A stretch of 64,000 bases of DNA from Lachnospiraceae bacterium. Its GTDB lineage: Bacteria > Bacillota > Clostridia > Lachnospirales > Lachnospiraceae. This document shows positions 50,633 to 59,538 of the stretch, piece by piece; within the stretch, counting starts at the first letter, position 1, and each line of letters opens with the position of its first letter. Under the pieces are notes generated by a model. It did no database searches, was not told the DNA's origin, and was given only the letters and a program-made list of their open reading frames with translations. The stretch lies in contig SVFO01000004.1 of NCBI GenBank assembly GCA_015056795.1, positions 65,677-129,676 on the forward strand. The letters are read 5' to 3'. The position numbers and the translations under genes were made by a program.

Positions 50633-51793
50633 TCAGATTTTTCGTGTTAGTAGACAGACAGTCTCTACATGCCCTGTGTAAGGGAACATGTCGACGGGCT
50701 GAATTGCCTTTACCTTCCACCCCTTCTGCTGAAAGAGCTCCAAATCACGCTTTAGCGTTACAGGATCGCAAGATACGTATACAACCTTTTTCGGTTTCAG
50801 CGTGTTCACGGAATTGATAAACTCTGGCGTACTTCCGCTGCGCGGCGGATCCATAAAAACGATGTCCGCCTGCTCATGGTTTGCTGCCATGTTGACCATG
50901 AATTTTCCAGCGTCATCATTCCAAAAGCGAATGTTCTTCAGCTGGTTCAACTTCGCGTTCGTGATCGCATCCTTCACGGCATCCCGATTGAGCTCCACGC
51001 CAATGACTTCCCTTGCCTTTCCAGCAGCGCAGGCACCGATGGTTCCTATGCCACAGTAGGCGTCGATAACGCGCTCCTTACCAGTTAGTCCTGCAAATTC
51101 CATCGCCTTTTTGTATAAGCGCTCCGTCTGCTCCGAATTGATCTGATAGAAGGAGGATGGTGAGATTCGGAACCGAAGGCCACAGAGCACGTCCTCAATA
51201 TATCCCTTGCCATACAGAACAATATTACGATTTCCCAGAACCATACTAGTGTTTTTGTCATTTATGTTAAGCACGACCGTAGTAATCTCTGGATGACGCC
51301 TGCAAAGCTCTTTTGTAAAATTATTCTTTGAGGGCAGAATCGGACCGGAAAGCACCAGCACGACCATGATTTCTCCCGTGGTTCTTCCAACGCGAATCAA
51401 AGCATGACGCAGAAGACCGGTTTCCCGGTCTTCGTCGTAAACCTGCAGCTTGAACTGTTTCGCCATTGTACTAAGCGTCTTTAGGATAGCCGTCGCCTTT
51501 TCATCCTCAATCATGCAATTCTCCACGGGAACAATGCGGTGACTCTTCTCCTCATAAATTCCCGTAAAGACATTGCCCTGCCTGTCTCGTCCAAAAATCC
51601 CATGTACCTTATTGCGATAATGTTCAGGACACTTCGCTCCAAGGATCGGCGCAACCTTCCCGAATTTCCCCAAAAGGTCAGTGACATTTTTCTGCTTGAT
51701 TTTCAATTGTTCTTCATATGCCTTACCCGAAAAAATGCAGCCACCACATTTTTTTGCATAGGGGCATGCATTCCCCTGCTTCTGTTTTTCCAT
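50633..51793 (-). CDS. 23S rRNA (uracil-C5)-methyltransferase, RlmD/RlmCD type
   Basis: 386 residues. The N-terminus has CPYAKKCGGC, three of the Cys of the 4Fe-4S cluster found in RumA proteins. A SAM-binding core follows (YCGIGTIGACAA, GVELN), then DPPRSG and the catalytic Cys in YVSCDPVTLKRDL. It methylates C5 of one or two 23S rRNA uridines; which position cannot be told. No N-terminal TRAM domain is visible. ATG 51793 (MEKQKQG) is preferred with AAAGGA eight bases upstream and starts four bases after the acetolactate decarboxylase stop. Confidence 0.93.
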   Translation of the reverse strand: MEKQKQGNACPYAKKCGGCIFSGKAYEEQLKIKQKNVTDLLGKFGKVAPILGAKCPEHYRNKVHGIFGRDRQGNVFTGIYEEKSHRIVPVENCMIEDEKATAILKTLSTMAKQFKLQVYDEDRETGLLRHALIRVGRTTGEIMVVLVLSGPILPSKNNFTKELCRRHPEITTVVLNINDKNTSMVLGNRNIVLYGKGYIEDVLCGLRFRISPSSFYQINSEQTERLYKKAMEFAGLTGKERVIDAYCGIGTIGACAAGKAREVIGVELNRDAVKDAITNAKLNQLKNIRFWNDDAGKFMVNMAANHEQADIVFMDPPRSGSTPEFINSVNTLKPKKVVYVSCDPVTLKRDLELFQQKGWKVKAIQPVDMFPYTGHVETVCLLTRKI

Positions 51794-51797
51794 GTGA

Positions 51798-52532
51798 TTA
51801 ATCCTTTTTTCCTTGCTCAACTTTTTTAACGTCATCCGCAGATGCGCTCTTTAATGAATATGTGTCAAATGCGGCATCCCTCGGGAGCTGAATGTCGATC
51901 ATGCTGATCTTGTCGAGGATCGCGTGACCTTCCTTCATCTTTAAGTCGAATACGTGTCCGCCAAGCTTTCGATCTTCTGAAATAAAATGGAAATGCCATC
52001 CTGCAGCATTGATTCCATCCATGTAATCAGGATAATAAATGCAAATTAAGGAACCCTTGACATTGTCAAAGAAGAAATCTCTCTGCGTCTTGCTAAGCGC
52101 ATCCTTGAGCGTCACATGATGTGCACGGGTACCAGTTTCTGATCTTGCACTAACCTTTTCAAAGCTTCCGTCAATGCGAACCACATGCATGCTGTTCAAT
52201 CCAAAATCCTCTTCCACCTTCAGCGTCAGTTCATTTTTCAAGGCATCAATTTCCTGAAAGCTGCCAAGCTCAAAGGTTCTCTTCTCTTCCAGTTGCGTCA
52301 CTGCCGCAAAAGGAACACCCGTCTCCATGGGTGCTACCGTAACGCTGCCATCATTGGTTGCACGATAACAAACGCCGTCAAGTACAATCATTTCTCCGTC
52401 TACGTCTTCAAAGGTTCCGAGGCCCGTGTTGCCATGCTTTAGCAGCTCCTCCACGGTGACAACGGATCTGGAATAGCCAAGCATCAATGCCTGCAAAGTT
52501 GAAACCTGATACATTTTTTGTTGTTCTTTCAT
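51798..52532 (-). CDS. Alpha-acetolactate decarboxylase
   Basis: 244 residues. It decarboxylates acetolactate to acetoin. The zinc-binding core GWHFHFISEDRKLGGH holds the three His, and a conserved Glu and Arg lie upstream near MHVVRIDG and RSETGTRAHHV. The N-terminal YQVSTLQALMLG is typical of the family. No acetolactate synthase gene is adjacent; it sits between a formyltransferase-like gene and the rRNA methyltransferase gene in a tight operon. The product can divert pyruvate to neutral acetoin under acid stress or adjust branched-chain amino-acid flow; the context does not choose. Confidence 0.95.
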   Translation of the reverse strand: MKEQQKMYQVSTLQALMLGYSRSVVTVEELLKHGNTGLGTFEDVDGEMIVLDGVCYRATNDGSVTVAPMETGVPFAAVTQLEEKRTFELGSFQEIDALKNELTLKVEEDFGLNSMHVVRIDGSFEKVSARSETGTRAHHVTLKDALSKTQRDFFFDNVKGSLICIYYPDYMDGINAAGWHFHFISEDRKLGGHVFDLKMKEGHAILDKISMIDIQLPRDAAFDTYSLKSASADDVKKVEQGKKD

Positions 52533-52568
52533 ACTTCCATCTCTCCTTTTCTATGTTTTTTACGGATT

Positions 52569-53402
52569 CTATTTTCTGTTTTCCTGTTTTTTCTCAAGCA
52601 CCGTTACGCGTATGTGACCATCTGCCAAGGCAAAGAGCCAAAGATCTGCCTTCACTTGCATTTCTGGCTTCGGAAGCATTGCGCTACCTGGCATCATGGC
52701 AAAGACAAAATGAATCTTTCCATTCAAGATCACCTCTGTCATGCCATTGAATTTTCGAAAGCACCCTAAGGCTTCCGCTACCGTCATGTCATGCGTCACC
52801 CTCAGAAGTGCATCGGCAGGTCTCTTCCAATAGGGAATCACCTCTCCCTGCGGCTGTGCTTGATTCCACGTTCCCTCAAAATCCTCCATCAGAGCCTGAA
52901 GCATGAGCAAGGTGTTTTCCGCATTTTTTAGATAGATATCGATGCTGTCCATCTGCTCCGTTATGGTAACTTCTCTTTGATCGAGAATGTCACCACAATC
53001 CAAATCATTCGTGATTTTATGCATGGTGACCCCCGTTTTCGGCAGCTCCCGCTCCATCGCACATTCGATGGGATAATAGCTTCTTCCCTGCGGAAGAAGG
53101 GAGCTGTGCACGTTAATTCCTCGAAACTGCTTTGGGTCTTCAGGAACAGGGAGCTTCTTATCATATTCCGCAATGAAAAAGAGTTCACATCCTTGGTTCT
53201 CAAAAAGCTCCCGGACCTGATCCTGCGTCAGTTCCTCATAATGTACCGGAATACCATGCGCCTTTGCCTTTTCCACAATTCTATTTTCGTTAAAAAAGTC
53301 TTCGTCATTGTGATAGGTATACAATGCCATGATCTCGTGTTTTTCCGCCAAATACTCAAAGCAGGAAAAAAACACGTCCGAACCAAAATATACGATTTTC
53401 AT
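52569..53402 (-). CDS. Formyltransferase-fold protein related to methionyl-tRNA formyltransferase
   Basis: 277 residues. The first 180 residues match the formyl_trans_N fold. They include MKIVYFGSDVF, INVHSSLLPQGRSYYP with the catalytic Asn and His, and ITNDLDCGDIL with the catalytic Asp. The C-terminal 90 residues have beta-strand character but are shorter and different from the tRNA-binding domain of Fmt. It may formylate a sugar nucleotide or another amine with formyl-tetrahydrofolate rather than initiator tRNA. It begins the operon with acetolactate decarboxylase and the methyltransferase. Confidence 0.8.
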   Translation of the reverse strand: MKIVYFGSDVFFSCFEYLAEKHEIMALYTYHNDEDFFNENRIVEKAKAHGIPVHYEELTQDQVRELFENQGCELFFIAEYDKKLPVPEDPKQFRGINVHSSLLPQGRSYYPIECAMERELPKTGVTMHKITNDLDCGDILDQREVTITEQMDSIDIYLKNAENTLLMLQALMEDFEGTWNQAQPQGEVIPYWKRPADALLRVTHDMTVAEALGCFRKFNGMTEVILNGKIHFVFAMMPGSAMLPKPEMQVKADLWLFALADGHIRVTVLEKKQENRK

Positions 53403-53456
53403 TCTAACGTCCTTCTATGATTTTAATTTAGTACAACCTCTCTAAGCCAATAGGAA

Positions 53457-54551
53457 TCACAGCTTAGAAATAAATGCCAAATACTGCTCCTCATTCATCG
53501 GTGGAATTAGCTTGCCAGCTTTGATCAGGTCACACAATGCAATCGCATCATCGTAAATCTCATCCGCATAGTTTTCATGTCCCTCGGGAATGCCAACGGC
53601 TCCCTCCGTCATGCCAAAGCTTAGCGTCCTTCCTCCAATGTCAATTCCTTGCGTATATTCCTGGGATACGCGAAGGATTGCAATGTCCACCTTCTTCATT
53701 CCCGAGGTCAAAATATGCTTCGGATCCAGATAAGCCTGATCCTTATCCACACCAATCACGAAATGATCCGTCTCTCCTGCAGACCGAATGACACCAAGCC
53801 CCGCACCACCTGCTGCCGCATAGATTATGTCGCAACCGTCCGCATACATCTCGTTCGCAAGCTCCTCGCCCTTCTTGTCATCCACAAAGTCTCCAACATA
53901 CTGTACGAACGCCTCTACGTTGGTATGCTGCTCCTGATTTGCGTAAGCAACGCCTGCCAGATACCCATAATGAAATTGGTCGATGATATCGCTCTGGGCA
54001 CCGCCGACAAAGCCAACCTTACCCGTCTTCGTCACGCGTGCGGCAATATATCCTACGACAAAGGAGGGCTCCTGCGCACGGAAGACCACGGACGTTACGT
54101 TTTCAGGTGCATCCTCATATTCATTATCAATGACGGCAAAATTCACTTCTGGATATTCCTCGGCAACAGCCAGGACTGCATCCGCACATTGATATCCAAC
54201 ACCCCAGCAAAGCGTATACCCATTCTCCACAAGTGCAGACAGGTTCGGTGCAAAATCCTCTGTCGTGTCGGACTCCAAGAAGGTAGTAACGGCTCCCGTC
54301 AATTCATGAAAGGCAAGCAATCCCTCCCAGGCACTCTGATTAAAGCCCTGATCCTTCACACCGCCAATATCCGTGATCATGCCTACACGATACTTTTTTC
54401 CCGTCTCCTGCACCGATGCTGCTTCCTGCGCCGTCTCCACCGTCCACTCCATGAGGAGCTTCAGCTCGGAAGTACTGCTACTACAGCCAGTGAACAGAAC
54501 AGCCATGATCATGAAGATACCTCTGATTGTCCAAGTTCTTATTCTCTTCAT
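53457..54551 (-). CDS. BMP-family (Med/PnrA-like) substrate-binding lipoprotein
   Basis: 364 residues. A lipoprotein signal ends in AVLFTGC (Cys near 23), then the BMP fold: YRVGMITDIGGVKDQGFNQSAWEGL, the GVGYQCADAV and FVVGYIAARVTKTGKVGFVGG segments, IIYAAAGGAGLGVI and VIGVDKDQAYLDP. BMP proteins bind nucleosides for ABC import, but no ABC importer genes lie here. ATG 54551 gives a normal lipoprotein signal; ATG 54599 (with AAAGGA) would add 16 residues and overlap the upstream gene by 23 bases. It is the last gene after the phosphatase and the sensor-MFS fusion, so it may feed a ligand signal to them. Confidence 0.88.
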   Translation of the reverse strand: MKRIRTWTIRGIFMIMAVLFTGCSSSTSELKLLMEWTVETAQEAASVQETGKKYRVGMITDIGGVKDQGFNQSAWEGLLAFHELTGAVTTFLESDTTEDFAPNLSALVENGYTLCWGVGYQCADAVLAVAEEYPEVNFAVIDNEYEDAPENVTSVVFRAQEPSFVVGYIAARVTKTGKVGFVGGAQSDIIDQFHYGYLAGVAYANQEQHTNVEAFVQYVGDFVDDKKGEELANEMYADGCDIIYAAAGGAGLGVIRSAGETDHFVIGVDKDQAYLDPKHILTSGMKKVDIAILRVSQEYTQGIDIGGRTLSFGMTEGAVGIPEGHENYADEIYDDAIALCDLIKAGKLIPPMNEEQYLAFISKL

Positions 54552-54576
54552 CTTCCACCCTATGTTTACGTCTTTG

Positions 54577-57500
54577 TTATGTCGCACTCTCTTTGACATC
54601 TTGTCCTTTATTGTCCGTCTTCTGTTCCTTACCCTTGGTCGTTTTCATGAGCATGCCATACATGCCCGTGAACGCGAAAATCACACCGCAAAAGATTCCG
54701 ATGCCAAGCCTGCTCCCAAGGGAGAGCAATACACCATAGGCAAGCGGTCCGACCGTGGAACCAATACTCTCAAATACCGTATAAACCTCCATGGACCTTG
54801 CCTCGCCATAGCGCTGGCTTTCTGCCAACGTACCGAAGAAGGTATACATACAGCCATAGGCAAAGGCCGTTACAAACGAAAGAATGACTACGCCGATAAA
54901 GACAACCGTCACGGTCGGGATGAGCACATACAAAAGGAGTACCATGCCCATGAGCAAGCATGCAAACAAAGAACTGCGAAGTGCACCCAGCTGCTTCATC
55001 AGATAGTTTGTAATCAAGGGTCCTACATACAAAAAGGCAAGCCCGCACATGAGGTAAAATCGTCCGATCGTGATTTCGCTTACGCCGCTTTCCTCTGCAA
55101 TCAATGGCAGGAAGTATTCTCTGTAAGACAGAGACATCATAAACGGAAGCAGGATCAGAAGGAAGTATCCAATAATTCTCTTCTGAAAGAGGAAGCCCAT
55201 GGCCGTCATGCCGCTTCCCTTCGCCTGTGGCTCCATTGTCTTCTGAGGCTCAGGCTGTGTCTCCGTAAGCTGCTCGGAAGAAGCTTCCGTATTTGCCTGT
55301 AATGTCTTTTGCGCCTCATTCTCAGCACGAAGCAAATACTTCTCCTGTAAGAGAAAGTTCTTTTCTTCCTTTGCCGAAGAAAATGCAACATAAATGGCCA
55401 TAAGTAACAAAACGGTGCCTGCAAGGTATACCATTCTCCAACCGCCAAGGCTGAGGAAAACGGACGCAATACCAGAACCAATGGTAACGCCAGAAAGGCT
55501 ACCTGCGGTAATCAATGCAAAGGCGTTGGACGAGCTCTCCTCCGTCTTTCCCTTTGCCGCCACGGCATAGCTGTTGACATAAACCGTACCCATGCCAGAA
55601 CCAATCATCATCTTGCCGATCAGCACACCGATATAGGAGCCTGTCAGCACACAGCAAAGACAGCCCGCACACTGAATAAGCAGTCCAAAGCCCATCGTTT
55701 TAGATGCACCCTTTTTCTCTCCAACGGTTCCCATAAAGCTTGAGAAAAGAGCCAGCATAAGGAGCTGTGCGGAAAGGGGAAGCGCCACGGCCACGGAATC
55801 CGGAATCGGAAGCTGCCCCTGATAAAGTTGAATGCAAAGGATGGTGATAAATGCATCCTGCAGGGAATCTGCCGCATTGGTAAAGAAAATTAACATACGC
55901 AAGGGAACAACACTGGGAAGATCCAGCTTCTTTTCCCTCGTTGCGCGCTTTTTACTCTCTAAGAAGGTCAGGTACAGCACGCCCTCTAACACAAGCATCA
56001 GCACCACGGCAGTCGTACAGACAACATTGAGCGCCGTCTCGCGGATGGCAATGCCTCGCTCATGCTCAATCAGGCTCATGTCCGTACCAACCTCAAGAAC
56101 GACAATGGGAACGCCGCTTTCATCCGTTACGGGAACTAGAACATAAAGCCAGCTGCCTTCCTCATCCACAATGCTCAGTGCATAGGAGTTTCCTGTCTGG
56201 AGTACTCGCTCATAATACTCTGCGTCCTGTCCCACAAAGGGTTCACAGCACATGACGCGATCATCATAATCGACCACGTGAATGATACCTCTTTCGTCCT
56301 TGGTAAAGAGGTCATAATAGTAATACTTTTGTTCCTCATAGGATTTCACGATCATTTCATCCAAGGGCTCTCTTAGCTTTTTGTAGGACGAAGTTCCATA
56401 AAAGCCTTCGTCCTTCATCTGCAGGATTGCCTCCACGTTAGTCTGTTCGCGCATCAGCTCTGCAAAGAGCTTGATGTTACTGATCATGGTATCCTGTTCC
56501 TTCTGATAGAGCTCACTCATCAGGGAATATGCCACAAAGCTGGATACAATTACCGTCGCCATGACAACAAGAACCACACGGATAGTATTCTCCTTCCGGA
56601 GGTGCTTTCGAAGTCTTTTTAATAGCCAATACAAAATCCAAAGGTCGATGAATACGACGAGTGCAAGGAGAATCCAAAGGGCAACCGTCACGCCAAAAAA
56701 ACGATAATTTGCCCCTGACACATAACCGCTCCCCTGTTCCGTCACCGTATAAAATCCAATAGAATTGCTAACCAGAACACTGTTTCCGTCCCGAGAAACC
56801 TCAAGGGATACTGGCTTACCAGAAACCTTTAAAAATTCCGTAAAACCATCTTTCTGCTCCAGATCATAGAGCCATAACTGATTCTCGTACAGATCTGAGA
56901 AATAGACGCGTCTGTCACGAATCTGTATGAGGTTTGGCATTAAGTGCTCCCCCTCAAAGGGTAGCGTCTCCCATACGTTTTTCTCTGGATCAAAGACACG
57001 TACAAACCCACGCCTTACGGCAATGGCAACCTCTCCGCTCTGAAGGTCAATGCTGGCATCATTTAACATATCACCACAATAATATCTCTCCAACAAAGAA
57101 GGCTGCTTACGATCCTTGTTGATCCGATAAAGCTCTAATCCATAATCTACCTTAAGCAAGAAATAGACGTCACCATTCCAAACCTGAAACTCCATGATGT
57201 CACTCATGTCTGAATCCAAGGTGACTGTCCTGTCATATTCCTGCTCAAATAAAACATTCTGCTCTTGATCCGTCAAAGCAAGAAGTCGTTTCTTGACCTT
57301 TGCCTGATCGGCCTCATCATATACGGTGTCTGCTATATAAATTACATTGCCTTCCGCAAGCACCTGATCTGCATAATAAAAGCTGTCCTCTGACTCTCCT
57401 GAAATACGCTTTTGGATTCTTCCCTTGGCATCCAAAATGTCGATCATCTTTTTTCCGTCATTAACAAGAATCACCTGACCATCTGGGCCAAAGCTTGCCA

Positions 57501-57639
57501 GTGCGAGGGCAGAAAAGTCATAATGATAATGCCTGTTTAGATAACCTCCGCCAAAAATCAACAGCACAACCAAAAGGATCATGGAAATGAGGCGCAGCAA
57601 GCTTCCGACAGGGAGCTTTTTTTTATTTTGTTTTTTCAA
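54577..57639 (-). CDS. Sensor-transporter fusion: propeller-like domain, extracellular sensor and MFS
   Basis: 1020 residues, starting TTG with AGGAGG seven bases upstream. Order: membrane anchor (about 15-33); beta-rich repeats to about 315 that resemble a beta-propeller; two helices (about 320-380); an extracellular sensor of Cache type (about 385-525, with YEEQKYYYYDLF and DYDDRVMCCEPF); another helix near 540; then a twelve-helix MFS transporter (about 570-1000). An acidic Gln-rich cytosolic linker (about 775-835) splits the MFS halves. Fusing a sensor to MFS is unusual and suggests a transporter-like signalling protein. It lies between the BMP gene and the SpoIIE phosphatase gene. Confidence 0.85.
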   Translation of the reverse strand: MKKQNKKKLPVGSLLRLISMILLVVLLIFGGGYLNRHYHYDFSALALASFGPDGQVILVNDGKKMIDILDAKGRIQKRISGESEDSFYYADQVLAEGNVIYIADTVYDEADQAKVKKRLLALTDQEQNVLFEQEYDRTVTLDSDMSDIMEFQVWNGDVYFLLKVDYGLELYRINKDRKQPSLLERYYCGDMLNDASIDLQSGEVAIAVRRGFVRVFDPEKNVWETLPFEGEHLMPNLIQIRDRRVYFSDLYENQLWLYDLEQKDGFTEFLKVSGKPVSLEVSRDGNSVLVSNSIGFYTVTEQGSGYVSGANYRFFGVTVALWILLALVVFIDLWILYWLLKRLRKHLRKENTIRVVLVVMATVIVSSFVAYSLMSELYQKEQDTMISNIKLFAELMREQTNVEAILQMKDEGFYGTSSYKKLREPLDEMIVKSYEEQKYYYYDLFTKDERGIIHVVDYDDRVMCCEPFVGQDAEYYERVLQTGNSYALSIVDEEGSWLYVLVPVTDESGVPIVVLEVGTDMSLIEHERGIAIRETALNVVCTTAVVLMLVLEGVLYLTFLESKKRATREKKLDLPSVVPLRMLIFFTNAADSLQDAFITILCIQLYQGQLPIPDSVAVALPLSAQLLMLALFSSFMGTVGEKKGASKTMGFGLLIQCAGCLCCVLTGSYIGVLIGKMMIGSGMGTVYVNSYAVAAKGKTEESSSNAFALITAGSLSGVTIGSGIASVFLSLGGWRMVYLAGTVLLLMAIYVAFSSAKEEKNFLLQEKYLLRAENEAQKTLQANTEASSEQLTETQPEPQKTMEPQAKGSGMTAMGFLFQKRIIGYFLLILLPFMMSLSYREYFLPLIAEESGVSEITIGRFYLMCGLAFLYVGPLITNYLMKQLGALRSSLFACLLMGMVLLLYVLIPTVTVVFIGVVILSFVTAFAYGCMYTFFGTLAESQRYGEARSMEVYTVFESIGSTVGPLAYGVLLSLGSRLGIGIFCGVIFAFTGMYGMLMKTTKGKEQKTDNKGQDVKESAT

Positions 57640-57716
57640 GACAGCTCCTCCTTTCGCAGCTCACGCCGACTCTTCGCCTAAAGGTCATCTGTTTTCGTCA
57701 GGTGCTTTCACAGAGC

Positions 57717-59309
57717 TTAAAGCATCTTTAATGCGAGCATGGTCAAATCATCAAACTGCGGTGCGTTGCCGACAAATTCGTCCACTCCCTGCTTCAGATT
57801 CTTTAGAAGATCCTCGGGAGAGGCCTCGGGATCACGGTTCAATGCTTCCAGCATGCGATCCATGCCAAAGAGCTCTTCGTCCGCATTGGTAGCCTCGGGG
57901 CCACCATCCGTATATACAACCAGGGAAGCTCCCTTCTCCAAGGTAAATTCGTAATCCTTATATTTCACGCCATCCATGCCGCCAACGACAAAGCCGTGCT
58001 TATCCTTGTAAATTTCAAACTTACCGTCAGGCTTTTTGATCAGGGGATATTCATGTCCTGCATTGGCTGCAATGACCTTTCCCGTGGAGATCGTCAGAAT
58101 GCCAAACCATACGGTTACAAACATGTCATCCGCGTTGTTCTTGCAGATCTGGTTATTCACGGTCTCTAATACCTTTGCAGGCGTACCGCCCATGGTTGCA
58201 AAATTGCTCACGAGAATCTTTGACATCATCATGAACAGCGCTGCGGGAACACCCTTGCCTGATACGTCCGCGATAACCATTCCCAGATGATCGTCATCCA
58301 GCATAAAGAAATCATAGAAATCTCCGCCAACCTCCTTGGCAGGCGTCATGGTCGCGTAAATGTCAAATTCCGTACGTTCAGGGAATGCAGGGAAAATACA
58401 GGGCAGCATGTGCGCCTGAATCTTGGTAGCAAGCTCAAGCTCCGTGCCAATTCTTTCCTTTTCCTTCGTCACCTCGGCAAGGTTATGAATGTATCCGTCC
58501 AGCTCCTTTGTCATGGTTTCAAAGGCATCTCCGATGGCTTCGATCTCATCTCCCGTATGGACATTCACGCGAAAGTCGCTCAGGTTTTCCATGTTGTTAG
58601 AAACGAGTCCAGATACTGCTTCCTTCAGGTCATGCAACGGCTTTACAAGGTTTGCACGCATGTAAACATAATACACGGATTGACACACAATCAATACGAT
58701 CAATATGATTGCCAAAATAATAAAGATAAACTGATAGATGCGTCCATTGATTTTATCCATGGCAATGTCCACGGAGGACAGGGCCGCAGGCTGCCCGTTG
58801 CTGTCAAAAATCGGGACATAGGCGGAAGCCAGATAGCCATATTCCTTGGAATTCGTGATCAGAATGGTCTTCGGCGCATCCACCTGAAAGGCATTCTGCA
58901 TGACGGTTCTTCCATCACCAAAGTATTCGTCCGTGTCGCCAAGGTCGCAGACGCCGCTCTCTCCCTCTTCTCCTGCATCCCAGATGTAATACTGCATCTC
59001 ATCATAGGGAATCACGACATAGAAATAATCAAAGCCTTCCGTCTGCTTCATGGTAAGGAGCATTTGATGCACTTCCTCGTAGTAAGCATCCTTTTCTCCT
59101 GTCTCTAGATATCTGGCAATGCTGTCTCCATCAATCATGGAAGCTGCGATCGTAGCCGCATTGAATGCCTTGTCAGCATAGTCGCTTTCCATCTGATTTC
59201 GATAGACACGCATGATCGCAGGCACCAAAACCAATGCCGTAATCAAGGATACGGCAAACATTGCCCAGATGTGTTTTGTGTGAATGCTTTTGTACTGTTT
59301 TTCTTTCAT
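57717..59309 (-). CDS. SpoIIE/RsbU-type PP2C phosphatase with Cache sensor and HAMP
   Basis: 530 residues. Membrane helix (about 15-38), extracellular Cache-type sensor (about 40-190, with FDYFYVVIPYDEMQYYIWD and TDEYFGDG), second helix (about 195-218), HAMP (about 220-275), a coiled segment, then a SpoIIE domain (about 300-530). Metal sites are KEVGGDFYDFF, VIADVSGKGVPAALFM, ANAGHEYP and FDDLTMLAL. Such phosphatases act on anti-sigma-factor antagonists (STAS). No STAS or anti-sigma gene is in the window. ATG 59309 has AAAGGA six bases before it. ATG 59336 starts three bases after the stop of a broken ABC gene, a sign of the former operon. Confidence 0.92.
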   Translation of the reverse strand: MKEKQYKSIHTKHIWAMFAVSLITALVLVPAIMRVYRNQMESDYADKAFNAATIAASMIDGDSIARYLETGEKDAYYEEVHQMLLTMKQTEGFDYFYVVIPYDEMQYYIWDAGEEGESGVCDLGDTDEYFGDGRTVMQNAFQVDAPKTILITNSKEYGYLASAYVPIFDSNGQPAALSSVDIAMDKINGRIYQFIFIILAIILIVLIVCQSVYYVYMRANLVKPLHDLKEAVSGLVSNNMENLSDFRVNVHTGDEIEAIGDAFETMTKELDGYIHNLAEVTKEKERIGTELELATKIQAHMLPCIFPAFPERTEFDIYATMTPAKEVGGDFYDFFMLDDDHLGMVIADVSGKGVPAALFMMMSKILVSNFATMGGTPAKVLETVNNQICKNNADDMFVTVWFGILTISTGKVIAANAGHEYPLIKKPDGKFEIYKDKHGFVVGGMDGVKYKDYEFTLEKGASLVVYTDGGPEATNADEELFGMDRMLEALNRDPEASPEDLLKNLKQGVDEFVGNAPQFDDLTMLALKML

Positions 59310-59338
59310 GTCATTTCCTTTCTCTGATTCCGCCATGG

Positions 59339-59482
59339 CTATTTGGTTTCACTGTCTGAAACATCCAAACGCTGTCTTGCCACCAGCTCTGCAAAAAAAA
59401 CGTTCTTTTCGATCAGCTCTTCATAGGTACCATCCTCAATAATGTGCCCGCCGTCCAATACTATAATTCTGTCACACTTGTC
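59339..59482 (-). pseudogene. 3' remnant of a peptide-exporter-type ABC transporter ATPase
   Basis: The minus strand encodes about 47 residues starting KCDRIIVLDGGHIIEDGTYE and ending in FFAELVARQRLD plus a short tail and TAG. This is the D-loop to C-terminus of an exporter ATPase, after the H-loop. The rest of the gene, with Walker A, signature and Walker B, is absent: upstream the frame turns into unrelated sequence and meets a stop at 59525. The FFAELVARQRLD ending recalls NHLM/NHLP-type bacteriocin exporters. Its stop lies two bases from an in-frame ATG of the phosphatase, so the intact exporter once led that operon. Confidence 0.75.
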
Positions 59483-59538
59483 TAAATAAACCCATTGTGC
59501 TTCGCCTTTCAGGCTAAAAGCTTCCTAGGTGCAAAGCT

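Noticed and set aside
53649..55302. Plus-strand open frames of about 315 and 309 codons opposite the BMP and sensor-MFS genes
   Set aside because: They are shadows of well-supported minus-strand proteins, with no ribosome binding site or domain.
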